The notes under the pieces are model-generated. The model did not search any database. It was not told where the DNA came from and was given only the letters and a program-made list of their open reading frames with translations. The position numbers were made by a program, and so were the translations under genes. Shown piece by piece: positions 1-10,089 of a stretch of 64,000 bases of DNA. Every line of letters begins with the position of its first letter. The stretch's first letter is position 1. The DNA is taken from NCBI GenBank assembly GCA_016748015.1, contig JAAOMT010000400.1:124001-188000 (forward strand). Direction: 5' to 3'. Source of the stretch: Geosiphon pyriformis. Lineage: Eukaryota > Glomeromycota > Glomeromycetes > Archaeosporales > Geosiphonaceae.

Positions 1-48
1 CGAGTTGGTGGTCATGAAGTGGCCACACGTGGCTGGTACATGTGTGTG

Positions 49-663
49 TCATCCGTTCTGGCTGATTTGAAGCTCCTGTGTATTCCAATCAAGTGATGTA
101 TTGGTTTTAGATAACCAATCATTACCAATGAGTGCTTGGTATTGGGTGGCTTCCATGACTAATACTTTGATTGATACAATAATGCCATTGACTTCTATAG
201 AAAAGTTATCAATCTCACCAATAGAAGTTTTGGTTGCTCCATTGGCAGTTATAATTCTGGTGCTGGCAGTGCAATCAACTTGGTGACCTAATTGGTCCAT
301 GAGTTGTTTTGTAATAATGCTGCCAGCTGATCCACTATCTAGGATCAGTTTGATGGAGTGGCCATCGACTTTGGCATTAGTGTACATAGTAGTGATTGGT
401 TTGGTGTTTAGAGTGGCTCTACTGAATAATAAAACTGGTGTGGTTTCTTCAAGTTTGAATGGAAAGATTGCTGCTAGTGATTCATTGTTGGTGATAGTGG
501 CTGGAGATATGTTGTTGGTGAATGATTGTTTTTGGTTGGTTTCTAGATTATTGGGTGGGGCGTCTTCTGGAATAACCAGAAGACTTAAATAATTCTGGGA
601 ATTCGGGTTTTGGACATACCCAGTGTCTGAATTCCATGGTCGAGATTCTGATAGTTGTGTCAT
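49..663 (-). pseudogene. retropepsin-like aspartic protease domain of the Ty3/Gypsy polyprotein
   Basis: The 204-residue frame holds the catalytic motif ILDSGSAGS near residue 110 (D-S-G, flanked by hydrophobic residues), then the second half typical of retropepsins ending in ALIGNDWL near residue 180. It would cleave the Gag-Pol polyprotein inside the particle. It is a polyprotein segment rather than a stand-alone gene: the N-terminal 80 residues are a Ser/Asn/Pro-rich linker after gag, and the pol part continues past the left window edge. The catalytic Asp is intact, but upstream stops in gag cut it off from translation. I mark it as part of a broken element. Confidence 0.85.
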
Positions 664-1035
664 GGAACTGGAGATTGGTTAATAGACTACTATTGACGAT
701 CTCTAGCTTTGCTGTGTTAATCTCAGTCTTTGAGTTCTGTTTTGAGGTAAGTTCTATGGCGGTATTTGATATTGTTGGGGCAAATAATTTACCTGAAACT
801 GCAGCTGATAATTGGGTTAGAACTGTAGTTGATAAATTGCTGCTGGAGGCTAATAAACTGGAAATGAGTATAATTGCTGTGTCATTGGTGTTTAATATAT
901 TGGCTGTATCATAGGTAGGTAATCTTGTTGATATAGAGCTGGATTTGATTGATTACTGATGTAATTCTGAGTTTGTAGTCAGTGATCAGAGTTTCGATAC
1001 TGATTAACTGATCTCTGGTTACTTATCTTTTTTCA

Positions 1036-1077
1036 ACATTCAAATTGCAAATGTCTTTGTCTACCACAATAATGGCA
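1036..1077 (-). other. CCHC zinc knuckle of gag nucleocapsid
   Basis: On the minus strand this 42-nt stretch reads CHYCGRQRHLQFEC, a C-X2-C-X4-H-X4-C knuckle with all four metal ligands kept. It is the RNA-binding end of Gag, downstream of the capsid part. The usual Gly before His is Arg here. Confidence 0.8.
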
Positions 1078-1335
1078 AATATGTGTTTTCTGCTGCCATT
1101 GTTGATTGGTCAAGAATGTTGGACAAAACTGATTCTGGAAACAATCCATGTTTCCAGAATTATTGCGTCATTGTGGTGATTGATATATTGTATAATTGTC
1201 AGCGAAGTATCTTTCCAATTTCTGATTAATTGAATCACTGAATTGTTTCAATTTGGAATTCAATTCAGATGATCCATTTATGACCAGGTTTATGGTTTGA
1301 GCATAATTGGCTTCTAGTTCAGCTGTTTCGAAATC

Positions 1336-1815
1336 TTATGTATTGGTAACTGCATCTTGGAGAGTTTGTGGGTACATTGGGTGTATGCGTTGGAGGATGC
1401 TACTGCACAACCCACAAATGAACTGGTTTAGAATTTGTGGTGCTGTAAAATAGTTAGCTTGGATTGCTTGAATTTGGCGTAGGTTCCTGTGGAACTGTCT
1501 CAAATAAGTAGTAACTGCTTCAGTTTCCCCTTGTTTGATTGTGGTGAAGGTGTTGGCTAACTTGTTGATGCTATTATTGTTACTAAAGTACCTCAAGAAT
1601 TTGGTTTTGAATTTGTTAAAATTTTAGGGTTTGATGGCAAGACTTTGGTACCATGTATTGGCAGTGTCCTGAAGAAAATAGAGAATTGCTTGCATGGCTC
1701 TAGCATCATCCCAGTTATTGGCTGTAATTGCTTTAGCTACATCATTTAACCAGACTTGGGCATCATCTTCTTCACTGGTGAATTTATCGAGCTTTACAAT
1801 TGGTGCATATGCCAT
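1336..1815 (-). pseudogene. gag capsid-like domain, interrupted by stops
   Basis: Two minus-strand frames, 1815-1624 and 1596-1336, are consecutive parts of one retrotransposon gag domain: the first has AQVWLNDVAKAI and ANTWYQSL, the second RYFSNNNSINKLANTF, VTTYLRQFHRNLRQIQ and a run resembling ILNQFICGLCSSILQRI. They are in register and separated by a TAA at 1624-1626 that most simply comes from CAA by C to T. Arg-rich positions I recall as conserved in this family are Cys or His here, as expected from CpG loss at CGN codons. Gag would form the virus-like particle. Confidence 0.8.
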
Positions 1816-2787
1816 TTGTTGTTGTTGTTGCAGTATAGGCAGCTGATGAATTTGTTGAAGTGGTTGTTGGGGTGGCTGTCATATGGGTTCGGCTAGTGGC
1901 TAATTAATGATGATTCCAGAAGGTAAATTTTGTTGATTAATTAAGTTGGGGTTTTGGTCATTTTGATTTGGCTGCATTTGAAAATTTGGAGTTTTAATTT
2001 CTGGATTTTCTAAATTTAGATTTTGTTGAGTCTGAAAATTTGGGATTTCAATGTTCAGATTCTCTGGAATTGAGTTCTAGTAAGTAAATTCTTGATCTTC
2101 AAATTCTTTTTCTTCTTCTTTTTGTTCTTCCTCTGATTCCATTACTTCCCAGGGACTCACGGTTCCAAAATCTGGTTGGGGTGGTGGAGATCAAAGTCCT
2201 GATGGTGTTGGCAATCAGAACTTAAATCCTTCAAAATACACGCTGTATGGTCTTAGAAGATCTTCTTTCCTTTGTTTACTCTGAAATGGAAATCATCCAA
2301 AGGTTGATGTCATGTGTAATGTGGACACGTCTATTAATGTGATGTTGATAGCACTTCTAGATGTATAGTGATATGATGAATTTGTTGGTGATTCAACTCT
2401 GGTTTTCTTCCAAATGGGTGGTTGTATTTGTTTTGGTGTCACTGCTGATGTTTGTAATTTTTTATTGCTTTTACTAGCATAAGTGATTGGGTATCTTTGT
2501 TGTGTATGATGTTTAATTTCTTTATTAATCTCAGTAATAATGGATGCAAAATTATAATTTGTTGGTAGACTGGTGTTTTGGATTAATTCATGATAAAAAG
2601 TTTCTCTTGTTGATTTAGTATTTATTGGTGTTCCTAACAAATATGCAATTCTCTCATTGACATAGAAATTGAAGGCTGATTCTGCTGATATATGATTTTG
2701 GTTTAATCCTAAGTGTTGACAATAGTGTTGAAATAAAGATTTCGTGAATCCTAAATGGTTTGCTCTTATACTTTCTGATTCTGCCAC
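1816..2787 (-). pseudogene. gag N-terminal region and acidic/Gln-Pro linker, broken
   Basis: From 2787 to 2293 a 164-codon frame begins MAESESIRANHLGFTKSLF and ends at a TGA that most simply derives from a CGA Arg codon. The same protein continues in frame at about 2095-2190 as an acidic stretch rich in Glu (ESEEEQKEEEKEFED), ending at a TAG derived from CAG. A Gln/Pro-rich linker then leads to the gag core starting at 1815. Function of the N-terminal region is unknown; it is specific to this Glomeromycotina family as far as I know. Confidence 0.75.
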
Positions 2788-2832
2788 TTTTGGAATGAGT
2801 GTAGTTGGTGCTGGTTCTCTGTAGGATTATAT

Positions 2833-2848
2833 CTCACAGAGAGCACCA
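2833..2848 (-). other. tRNA primer binding site
   Basis: The minus strand reads TGGTGCTCTCTGTGAG two bases inside the LTR end, i.e. it would pair with a tRNA 3' end ...CTCACAGAGAGCACCA. The leading TGG complements the CCA tail, as in LTR retrotransposons. The same site, altered by G-to-A changes on the plus strand as written, recurs at 17800-17815. Confidence 0.75.
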
Positions 2849-3443
2849 AATATTACAGATGATTATTTGGAGTCTCAAGTCAAATAACAAATCCATAACT
2901 TGGTGCTGGGTTGGTACTCTGGTGTCAATATTTGAAGGTTTTGTTGTGGAGTCCTTTGTATAATAGACAGAGATTCAAGTATTGTCTTTCTCATAACCTT
3001 CCGGAATCGCAATTCCATCGAATTTCTTTCTTAGCATAGTGGCCAGTAATCTTGGCAGAGATGTCCTTCTGGTAAGCTATTCTTAAATTCTCAATTCCTA
3101 TACCCTTCCTTTGAAGTCTTTTACCAGACTATCCTTGACATCAATAATTCAGTACTTAATTTTTAATCAGTTTAGTAAAACCAACAAAATAACAAAACAA
3201 AGAAAATAAAAGAAAGAAATAAGGAAATAAATGAAAGCAATTACAAATTAGTATCCCATCAATAGCCATGATCAAGAGCTATTATTCTTGTGTGGTTAAG
3301 TATCACTTACTATTAACATAAAGTGTTGATAGTGGAAAGTGGATTAAGATGGTGAATAATTATTTATTAATATTTGTGAATGGAAGGTTGCTTAAATCAA
3401 ATCTAAACTGAGAGGTCCCCTTTTCTACTTCTAATGCTACCAC

Positions 3444-3451
3444 TATATATA
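3444..3451 (-). promoter_or_regulatory. TATA-like box of LTR family 1
   Basis: TATATATA on the minus strand, about 590 bp from the LTR 3' edge and just downstream of the tandem U3 units. Position and spacing fit an LTR promoter; no transcription start can be seen. Confidence 0.5.
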
Positions 3452-3471
3452 CATAATTTGGGTTCTATGAA

Positions 3472-3668
3472 ATTGCTCACATTCCCAAGTAATGTGCTAT
3501 AATTTCTCAAACAATACTCACATTGCTAAGCAATGTGCCGTATTTTCTTAACATTGCTTCATATTGCTAAGCAATGTGCCATGATTTCTGACATTGCTTC
3601 ACATTGCTGAGCAATATGCCATAATTTCTGACATTACTCCACATTGCTGAGCAATGTGCTCACATATT
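3472..3668. repeat. five ~40-bp tandem units in the LTR U3, each with a palindrome
   Basis: Units start at about 3472, 3513, 3553, 3593 and 3633. Each contains a version of CACATTGCTGAGCAATGTG, an inverted repeat with 9-base arms around one central base; the unit ends with a run like CATAATTTCTGA. They sit upstream of the TATA box in the element's reading direction, where LTR enhancers normally lie. Confidence 0.85.
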
Positions 3669-3731
3669 AACTACTATTCTCCTATTGGTCTCCTATTTTC
3701 TTATATCTGTTTTCTTTTTCTATGAGTAACA

Positions 3732-5110
3732 CCAGTGCTGCTGTATTCTTTAAGGACATTGGTGTAAGTTTGGGTGTTGGTGTTACAGGTTTGATGTCTT
3801 TTATACTGGCGGAATTGCAGACTATTGTGCTGGCTCTGAAGTGTGTTCCCTTGTCTAGTTCTGTTTACTTGTTCTTGAACAGTCAATCTGCTTTGGATGC
3901 TTGCAAGTCAGAATTGGGTTTGGTAATCTTTGACTTTTGTAATCAGTATTGGATCAAATGTCAACATATCTTTAATGTTATTCATAGTAGGAACTTGAAG
4001 ATCAGTTGACACAAGGTGAAAAATCACTCTGGTGTTTTGGGGAATGAGTGTGCTGACATAATTGCTAGTACTGCTTCTCTTTTGGGTTGGTGTTTTCCTT
4101 TACGCGTGGATAAATGTTTTATTGTAGCTGATAGTAATATGGTTTCTGGCAATTTTAGACACTTTGTTCATGATATTTTTTGTTTTGTTTGTCATACATG
4201 TTGGAAGATTGGTTCTGATAGCAAGTTCTTGGAGACCTGTCTGCTTTCTGAGATTGACTGGGTCTGCTCTTTATTGGTGTGACATCCTGATTTGCATATG
4301 ACTATTGGTTTTACTAGCAGGCCTTCAGCCTATGCATGCACTTACTTTATAAAAGCTTTATATCACCACCTGCCTGTTGCTGTTCAGAAGCGCCTTTATA
4401 ATAGACTTTATCCCAGTATATTGTGCTTATATTGCAGTAAAGTAGAGATGTCAGATCATGTATTCTCTTGTAGAGTTAACAAGTCTGCCCACTGTCAGTT
4501 GTTGGACTCCCATGTGGATTCTTGGAGAATATTTTTTGGTTCCAATCATGCTTCTTCATGTGTGTTGCAGCTGTTGTCATCTTGTGCTTCTAATTCCTCT
4601 GTGTATATGACTCTCTTCAAGGGTTTTGTTTTTGATAATTGGTTTTGGGAGACCATATCCGTCTTCCATAATTCTAAATTGGCTGATCTAGAAATTGTTA
4701 AGTTTGTGTACTCTCTTAGTTTAGTCTTTAGAGATAATATTTGGCTGGTTTATGCTAAACATCATGCCTATATAGAAAAGCATGGTTTGATTTCTCTTGA
4801 TAGTTCGGCCATCACCTCGGTTTCTGGTTTGCCTTCAAGATTTCCTGCTGGTGTGGTAAAACTGCTTGGTATGGCTGATGCTTTTGGTATATGTTTTGGT
4901 TCTCACAAGTCTTGTTCATTTTTTCCAGGTCTTAGTAGTTTAGTCTCAGTTTATATAGCTGCATAGTATTGTTCTGATCAGCCCAAGTGGCTGGTCACAT
5001 GTAGAAAATGCATGATTTGCATCTAGTTTAGATTATTTCTTTGATGTATAGTACTAGGCTGTGTTTGGATCTCACTCATTAAAATAAAATAAAATAAAAT
5101 AAAAAAATAA
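3732..5110 (+). mobile_element. LINE (non-LTR retrotransposon) 3' part: RNase H and C-terminal region
   Basis: Frames 3722-4009, 4016-4282 and 4292-4966 are one LINE ORF2 C-terminus broken by stops (W to stop at 4009). The RNase H part has LAELQTIVLALKCVP, then LNSQSALDACKS, where the catalytic Asp of the DSQS motif is Asn (AAC at 3878-3880), then HKVKNHSGVLGNECAD. The last part has a Cys-rich segment (LCLYCSKVEMSDHVFSC) and ends ...SLVSVYIAA. A 3' UTR with a hairpin (4976-4996) and a TAAAA-repeat tail (5080-5110) follows. The 5' part is displaced by the Ty3 element and lies beyond the left edge. Confidence 0.88.
4976..4996 (+). other. LINE 3' UTR hairpin, copy 1
   Basis: GATCAGCC and GGCTGGTC form an 8-bp stem (7 Watson-Crick pairs, one G-T) around the loop CAAGT. 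It lies 10 nt after the ORF2 stop and about 85 nt before the A-rich tail. The same structure appears at 32121-32141 and 41814-41834. Confidence 0.7.
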
Positions 5111-5430
5111 CAAAAACAATTAATCAGAATTTAACAATTAAGTATTCTATAATTATAGACTTATAAGTTTAAATAATAATATTTTATTTAATAAAGTTAA
5201 AATATAGTAGATAAAAAGGTTTTTAAGACTAAAAATAAGATAAAAATATTAATTAAATTTTTGTATATTCTGTTTTTTTATTTGCTAAAATTATTTATTT
5301 TTATACATATTTTTTAATTTTACAAAAATTATTCTTTTAATATACTGTTTAATTATTATGTTAAATATTGTTTTTTGTGATTTTTTAAATTAAAAATTTG
5401 TTATTTATTTAATGTTATTAATTGTAATAA
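5111..5430 (-). repeat. LTR family 3 fragment, truncated by the LINE tail
   Basis: From 5111 to about 5335 the sequence matches 18383-18610 closely in the same direction; the match fades towards 5430. It starts exactly after the A-rich tail of the LINE, as expected if that LINE inserted into this LTR. It lies on the 3' side of the decayed pol that follows, so it is probably the 3' LTR of that element. Confidence 0.6.
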
Positions 5431-8400
5431 TTTTTAATAAATTGTCTAATAATATAGTTAAATAGTATTTAAATACTAAATATAGTTAATATATTGTTTT
5501 GTAATATAGTATTAGGTTGTTTTTTTTAACAAATTTTTTTATTTGTTTAAGAGCTTCTCTGTTAAATATTTGTTTGTTGTTATTTATATATAATATTTGT
5601 AAGTTTAATCTTTTATTAATTTTAAAAACTCAGTATATTAATAAAAGTTTTTTTTTTATATTTTGGAGATTTTAGAAGCTTATTTTTTAGTATTTGGTTC
5701 TATGGCTAAATTGTTTAAAGCTTTTTTAATTTTTTTTATTGTTTAAATATTTATATTTTTTTTAATACTATATAGAACTGAAAATATTTAATTCTAGTTG
5801 AATTTTTGTTTATTTGTTTTTTAATTGTAGTTTTATATTGTATTTTTTTTTTATTAATTATAATTTTTATTAGTGTTATGAATTATTAAATTGCTTTAAA
5901 TAATTGTTATAAAAGTTTTAAAATTTTGTTTAAAAAGTTTATATTAAAAATATTTTGAGCTTTTTTTTTATTTAAATATTTAATTTGCATAATTTAATTT
6001 TTTGTAATTGAATTATGTTTTATAATAATAATTGGTTTTAAATCTTATAAAATATTTTTAGATTTAATCAATAAAATTTGTGTTTTTAATTGAAATATGA
6101 TCAATAATATTTCTTGTATTATATAATAAAGTTTTAAACAATTTTTATTTGTGGTTTTTTTTAAAAATTTGTCTTATAATTATAATTTGTAAGTTTCTTT
6201 GCCAAGATTTTTATATATGTAAAATAGTCTGTTCTATTTTGAATCAATTTTCTACTTTATTTGTTTTTCTGCTTTGGTATAATATAATAATATTTTATTT
6301 TTAATCTTGAATTTAATTGATTAGTTAGATAGATAATTATTATGTCTTTTTTTTTGTTGTTTCTAAGAGTTATAAATATTGTTAACTGTTACTTTATGAT
6401 TGTTTTTTAGTGTTTTTATAAACTGGTAAGTTTTTTGGCATAATATAACTTTGAAGTTATTGTTTTTATTAAGAAAAAAATATTTTTAGTTTAATAGACA
6501 ATATGGTTTTTTTTATATATTAATTCAAAAAGTATAAATTATATAATATTTTGTTTTAAAGTTTAAATTTTTTAACTAATTTATTAATTTAAGAATAATA
6601 TAGTAATAATAAGAATTGTTTTATCTTAAATTATTGGCTTAATTCTATTAGAGTGCTGTTAACAAAATAAATTCTTTAATTAAATAATAATATTTTTGGA
6701 TATTTATATTAGCAAATCAGATTTTAATATATAAATTCAGCTACTGTTTTGGCATCTATAACTTAAATAGCTCAAGCTTTTGACTATTTAATAAAATAAT
6801 TTATGATTATAATAATATATTACTTTTTTTTAAAGATAATTAAAAGAGAACTAATTAAATCAATTCTAATTTTATTAAATAGATTTCCAATTAAAATGAA
6901 TTAAAATGGTTCTATTACTTTGGCTTTTTTTTTTGGTAAAAGTTATAATTAAAAATATTTTTAAAAATATCTTTATATATTATTGATCAATAATATAAAT
7001 TAATTATTTTTTTTAAGATAATATTTTTGTTGAAATATCTAATAATTGGATTTAAATATATATTAAACAGAATAATTTTTTTTAGTATCTTTTATAACTT
7101 ATTATAATATAATACAATTTTGGTGTTTTTATTAGTATAATTATTTATTGTAAATAAAATAATTTTAAATTTGTTTTTATATAGCACTTTATTTCTGTTG
7201 AAATAGTTTTTTCTTGAACTAAAGTATTAATAAATATTAATATAATTATTAATAAACAGATGTATCTATTTGGCAAGATTAGACTTAAGTTATTCTTAAT
7301 AAGCTGTTAATATTAGTGTTTTTAATTCTTTTTTTATAATGTATTTTATAGAAAAATTATTATAAATAAGTATTTTATCTTGTATATTTTTTTTCTAATT
7401 AAAGTTTGCTAAATAATTTAATTAATTTTTTATAATTAATATATAAATTAAATAGTTGACAAAAATAATATTTCCAGTTTTATATAATCCAATAAATAAC
7501 AAAATATTTTAAATTAATAGCATTATATATTTTCTCAATTGTATTAATGCTTTGGTTAGTATAAACAATAAAATATTTTTAATTATTGGGTTTAATTTAA
7601 GATAATACTGTTTTTAAAGCATTTTTTAATATATTTGTAACTATAATAAACTGTTTATTAAAATCCAGATAAATTAAGATTAAAGTTTTAATAAGTTAGT
7701 GCTTAAGATAATTAAAAAATTTTTGTTGTTTTGTTTTTTATATATATAATATATGTTTTAAAAACAAATAATAGAAAAAGTTAACAATGTCTGAAAAATT
7801 TTTAATAAAGCAATAATAATATTTAGTAAGTTTTAAAAATTCTTAAAGTTTACAAAGATTAATTAGAATTAAGAAATTTTTAAATTTTTGCACTTTTTTT
7901 GGGTTGAATTTACTCTGTTTTTTTAATAATATGTTTAAAAAACTTTAACTCAGTTTTTTTAAAGAAACATTTGTTAAAGTTAAATTTTATTTTAGAATTA
8001 CAAAGGTAATTGAAAACTTATTAGAAATAATATAGATAATTATTAAACGTTTTTGAAAATATGTTGGTATTATTTAAGTAAATAACAATTGATTTTTACA
8101 GAATTTTTTTGTAAATAATATCTATTTAATATTAAAAAGTGGTTGAAATATTGCAAAGTTTAAAGAATATTATATTAAACTCAAAGTTTTATTTTAAATA
8201 ATAAAAAGTTTTTTTTTGTTGATTAGATTCATTTTAACTTGTCAATATTTGCTGCTAAATTCAATAATAAGAATTATTTTTTGTTTTTCAAATTATCTAT
8301 AATTTTTTAATAAGAGAACAATAGATAAAAATTATAAACTTAATAACTTTTTAATTAAGTTATTATTTAATATTTGCTGTATTTTTTACTTAATCAAGTT

Positions 8401-8750
8401 GTCTTTATCTAAAGTAATATGATAGGCTTATTGTTTAATAAATTTAGTATTTTTTATAATAATTTTATATTTTATAATATTTAAGTATCTGAACTTGTTT
8501 TTGCTAACAAAAACATTAGTATATTGTTTTAATAGAACTTTGAATTGTATTTGTTAAAAAGTATTTAAATTTTCAAGATTAAGTTTTTTAATTTTTTTTA
8601 AAGTAAACAAATAATTTTTTTTAATATGTATTATACTTAAAAATAATATCATAGAATAAAAATATTTAAACAAAATTAGAGATAAATTAAAATTTTTTGA
8701 AATCTTAAATGTTTATAATTTTTATTATTATTAATAGATTTAAGAAATAA
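5431..8750 (-). pseudogene. heavily decayed Ty3/Gypsy pol (RT to integrase)
   Basis: No long frame survives, but minus-strand reading recovers pol motifs in order. At 8135-8164 FKLCNISTTF corresponds to the RT motif FGLCNAPATF. At 8069-8080 the polymerase motif YLDD reads YLNN: both catalytic Asp are now Asn through G to A. It is followed by a segment like LKFLGHII near 7950. At 6694-6747 an integrase stretch reads TVAEFIY, stop, NLIC, stop, YKYPK, followed at lower coordinates by a run matching FVNSTLIELSQ. Integrase lies next to the LTR fragment at 5111-5430, as in Ty3 order. The composition is almost entirely A/T. Confidence 0.75.
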
Positions 8751-9416
8751 GGCCCAACTACTATCTAGAAATTAAAAATAAACTAAGTATTTCAGTGCTA
8801 AATATAGTTTATATACTTTCTATATGTAACCAGTTACTCAAGCCAATTCAGATCATACTACATTAATACTTTAAAAGAAAATTTACTCAAAAAAAACATC
8901 CTCTAAACAATTTTAAACAATATAACATTATTATTAACTAAACCAACCAACTATTCTGTCGTTTTAAGAGCATCAGTCTTAACAGCAACAGATTTATGTT
9001 CTTAGAGTAACATCAAATTAAAAAACAGATTATTGTTAATAGAAAACAAACCTATATGAAGACCAGACATATTAATGTTTCTATAGTCACACTTAGTTTT
9101 TAAAACAACTATTTTGTATTTTAGCTTATCAACAGCTTTGCTAAAAAAACTTTTATGTACCAAAACTTTATTGATTCTAAAATCAAGAGCACCATTCAAA
9201 ACCAAGTCTTTATTAATAAATTATTCAAACACTTTTACCATAGAACCAACAGGCTTAACAATAGAATTAACCAAATTAGAAAGCTTGACCAACTCCAATT
9301 CCAAAGAGGTTAACTAAAAAGAGACCATAGAGTCACCAAATATAATATTAGCAAAAAGAACTAAATCAACTAAAAGACTAAAAATAAAAGAAGCACAGAA
9401 GCAGCAGTTTTGGCAT
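8751..9416 (-). pseudogene. LINE ORF1 C-terminal fragment
   Basis: Minus-strand reading gives VGSMVKVFE (stop) FINKDLVLNGALDF, FSKAVDKLKYKIVVLK, NINMSGLHIGLFSINNNLFFNLMLL and, past a stop, EHKSVAVKTDALKTTE (stop) LVG. This resembles the coiled, acidic C-terminal half of a Glomeromycotina LINE ORF1 (nucleic-acid-binding protein) as I remember it. The frame runs on, with stops, to about 8750. It is broken from the rest of ORF1 (10090-11960) by the LTR-like repeat 9417-10089. Confidence 0.55.
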
Positions 9417-9610
9417 TGTTACCAGTAGAATTTTAGCTATTAATTAGCATAAAATTACCCTTATAATTCCTATAATTCATTAGTATATTAATATTATTTC
9501 AAATTATCATTTATTATTTAATCAATTATCACATATCACGATTCAATTAAAATAATCTAATTAGTATAACAGAAAGTAAGATGATCAAATTACACAATAC
9601 CCTGAACTTT

Positions 9611-9740
9611 GTAACATTCAAAAATTCGCCGAAATTTACAGAAATTCGCCGAAATTATGAATAGTTCACCCAAATTAATTAATAGTTCAGCAAAATAACT
9701 TGTAGTTCATCAAAATGTATCTTTAGTTTGCCGAAATTTG
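9611..9740 (+). repeat. ~21-bp tandem units in LTR family 2
   Basis: Six degenerate units such as AAATTCGCCGAAATT followed by AGTTCACC, AGTTCAGC, AGTTCATC and AGTTTGCC variants. Copy 3 (about 21305-21405) keeps about five decayed units, copy 2 only about one. Confidence 0.7.
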
Positions 9741-9788
9741 GGCAAAGAGAAAAAGTGCAAGTTCATAAACTAGTACTACAACAAGTTG

Positions 9789-9796
9789 TATAAAAG
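9789..9796 (+). promoter_or_regulatory. TATA box of LTR family 2
   Basis: TATAAAAG, followed about 15 nt on by a CTTTTCTCTTCTGG pyrimidine stretch. The box is conserved as TATAAAAA in copies 2 and 3. Confidence 0.5.
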
Positions 9797-10089
9797 AAGA
9801 GCTTTTCTCTTCTGGAAAATGTATCTTACTTTAGATTTATCTCTTAAAACCGTTCCTATACACACAAAAAGAAATAAATATCAAATAATTCGAAAAACCA
9901 AATTCTTTAATTATTGTACTTGGAAAATCCCCAAAACTCAACTAACATTTCGAAATTGATTAGCTACCAATTTCAGTAAACTGTTAGTGACTCCAGGCCT
10001 GAATAGAAAACGTTTTCCTTGATAAAATTCTATTTCTTTTACATTTCTTTTGTTTTTTTTTATTTTCTTATCATAATCATTAGGGTAAC

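Larger units (their letters stand above)
1..3731 (-). mobile_element. Ty3/Gypsy LTR retrotransposon, 5' part (LTR to protease)
   Basis: Reading leftwards on the minus strand the order is LTR (2851-3731), primer binding site, gag, CCHC zinc knuckle and aspartic protease; reverse transcriptase and integrase must lie beyond position 1. The protease domain is open, but gag has several in-frame stops, so this copy is dead. The gag and protease wording matches a very abundant Rhizophagus Ty3/Gypsy family as I recall it (not searched). The right edge falls inside a LINE RNase H domain that resumes at 3732, so this element inserted into that LINE. It is the youngest layer here: it is less AT-rich than neighbouring elements and its frames are still long. 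Confidence 0.9.
2851..3731 (-). repeat. 5' LTR of the Ty3/Gypsy element (LTR family 1), 881 bp
   Basis: Left edge TATTAC and right edge GTAACA (plus strand), two bases from the primer binding site. The edges were fixed by comparison with a second copy, the solo LTR 14413-15132, which aligns over most of the length but lacks the roughly 40-bp tandem repeats. The LTR holds a TATA-like box (3444-3451, minus) and five tandem units in the U3 part. The right edge joins LINE coding sequence at 3732. Confidence 0.8.
9417..10089 (+). repeat. LTR family 2, copy 1 (least decayed), ~670 bp
   Basis: Begins TGTTACC and ends near GGTAAC. It contains about six tandem units of roughly 21 bp (9611-9740) built on an AAATTCGCCGAAATT core, then a TATAAAAG box at 9789-9796 on the plus strand. 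Two more copies lie at 13880-14412 and 21100-21737, in the same direction and followed by the same downstream sequence. This copy still has CpG in the tandem units; the others have lost them. Called LTR from size, TATA and terminal TGTTAC; no internal coding domain of its own was found. Confidence 0.6.
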
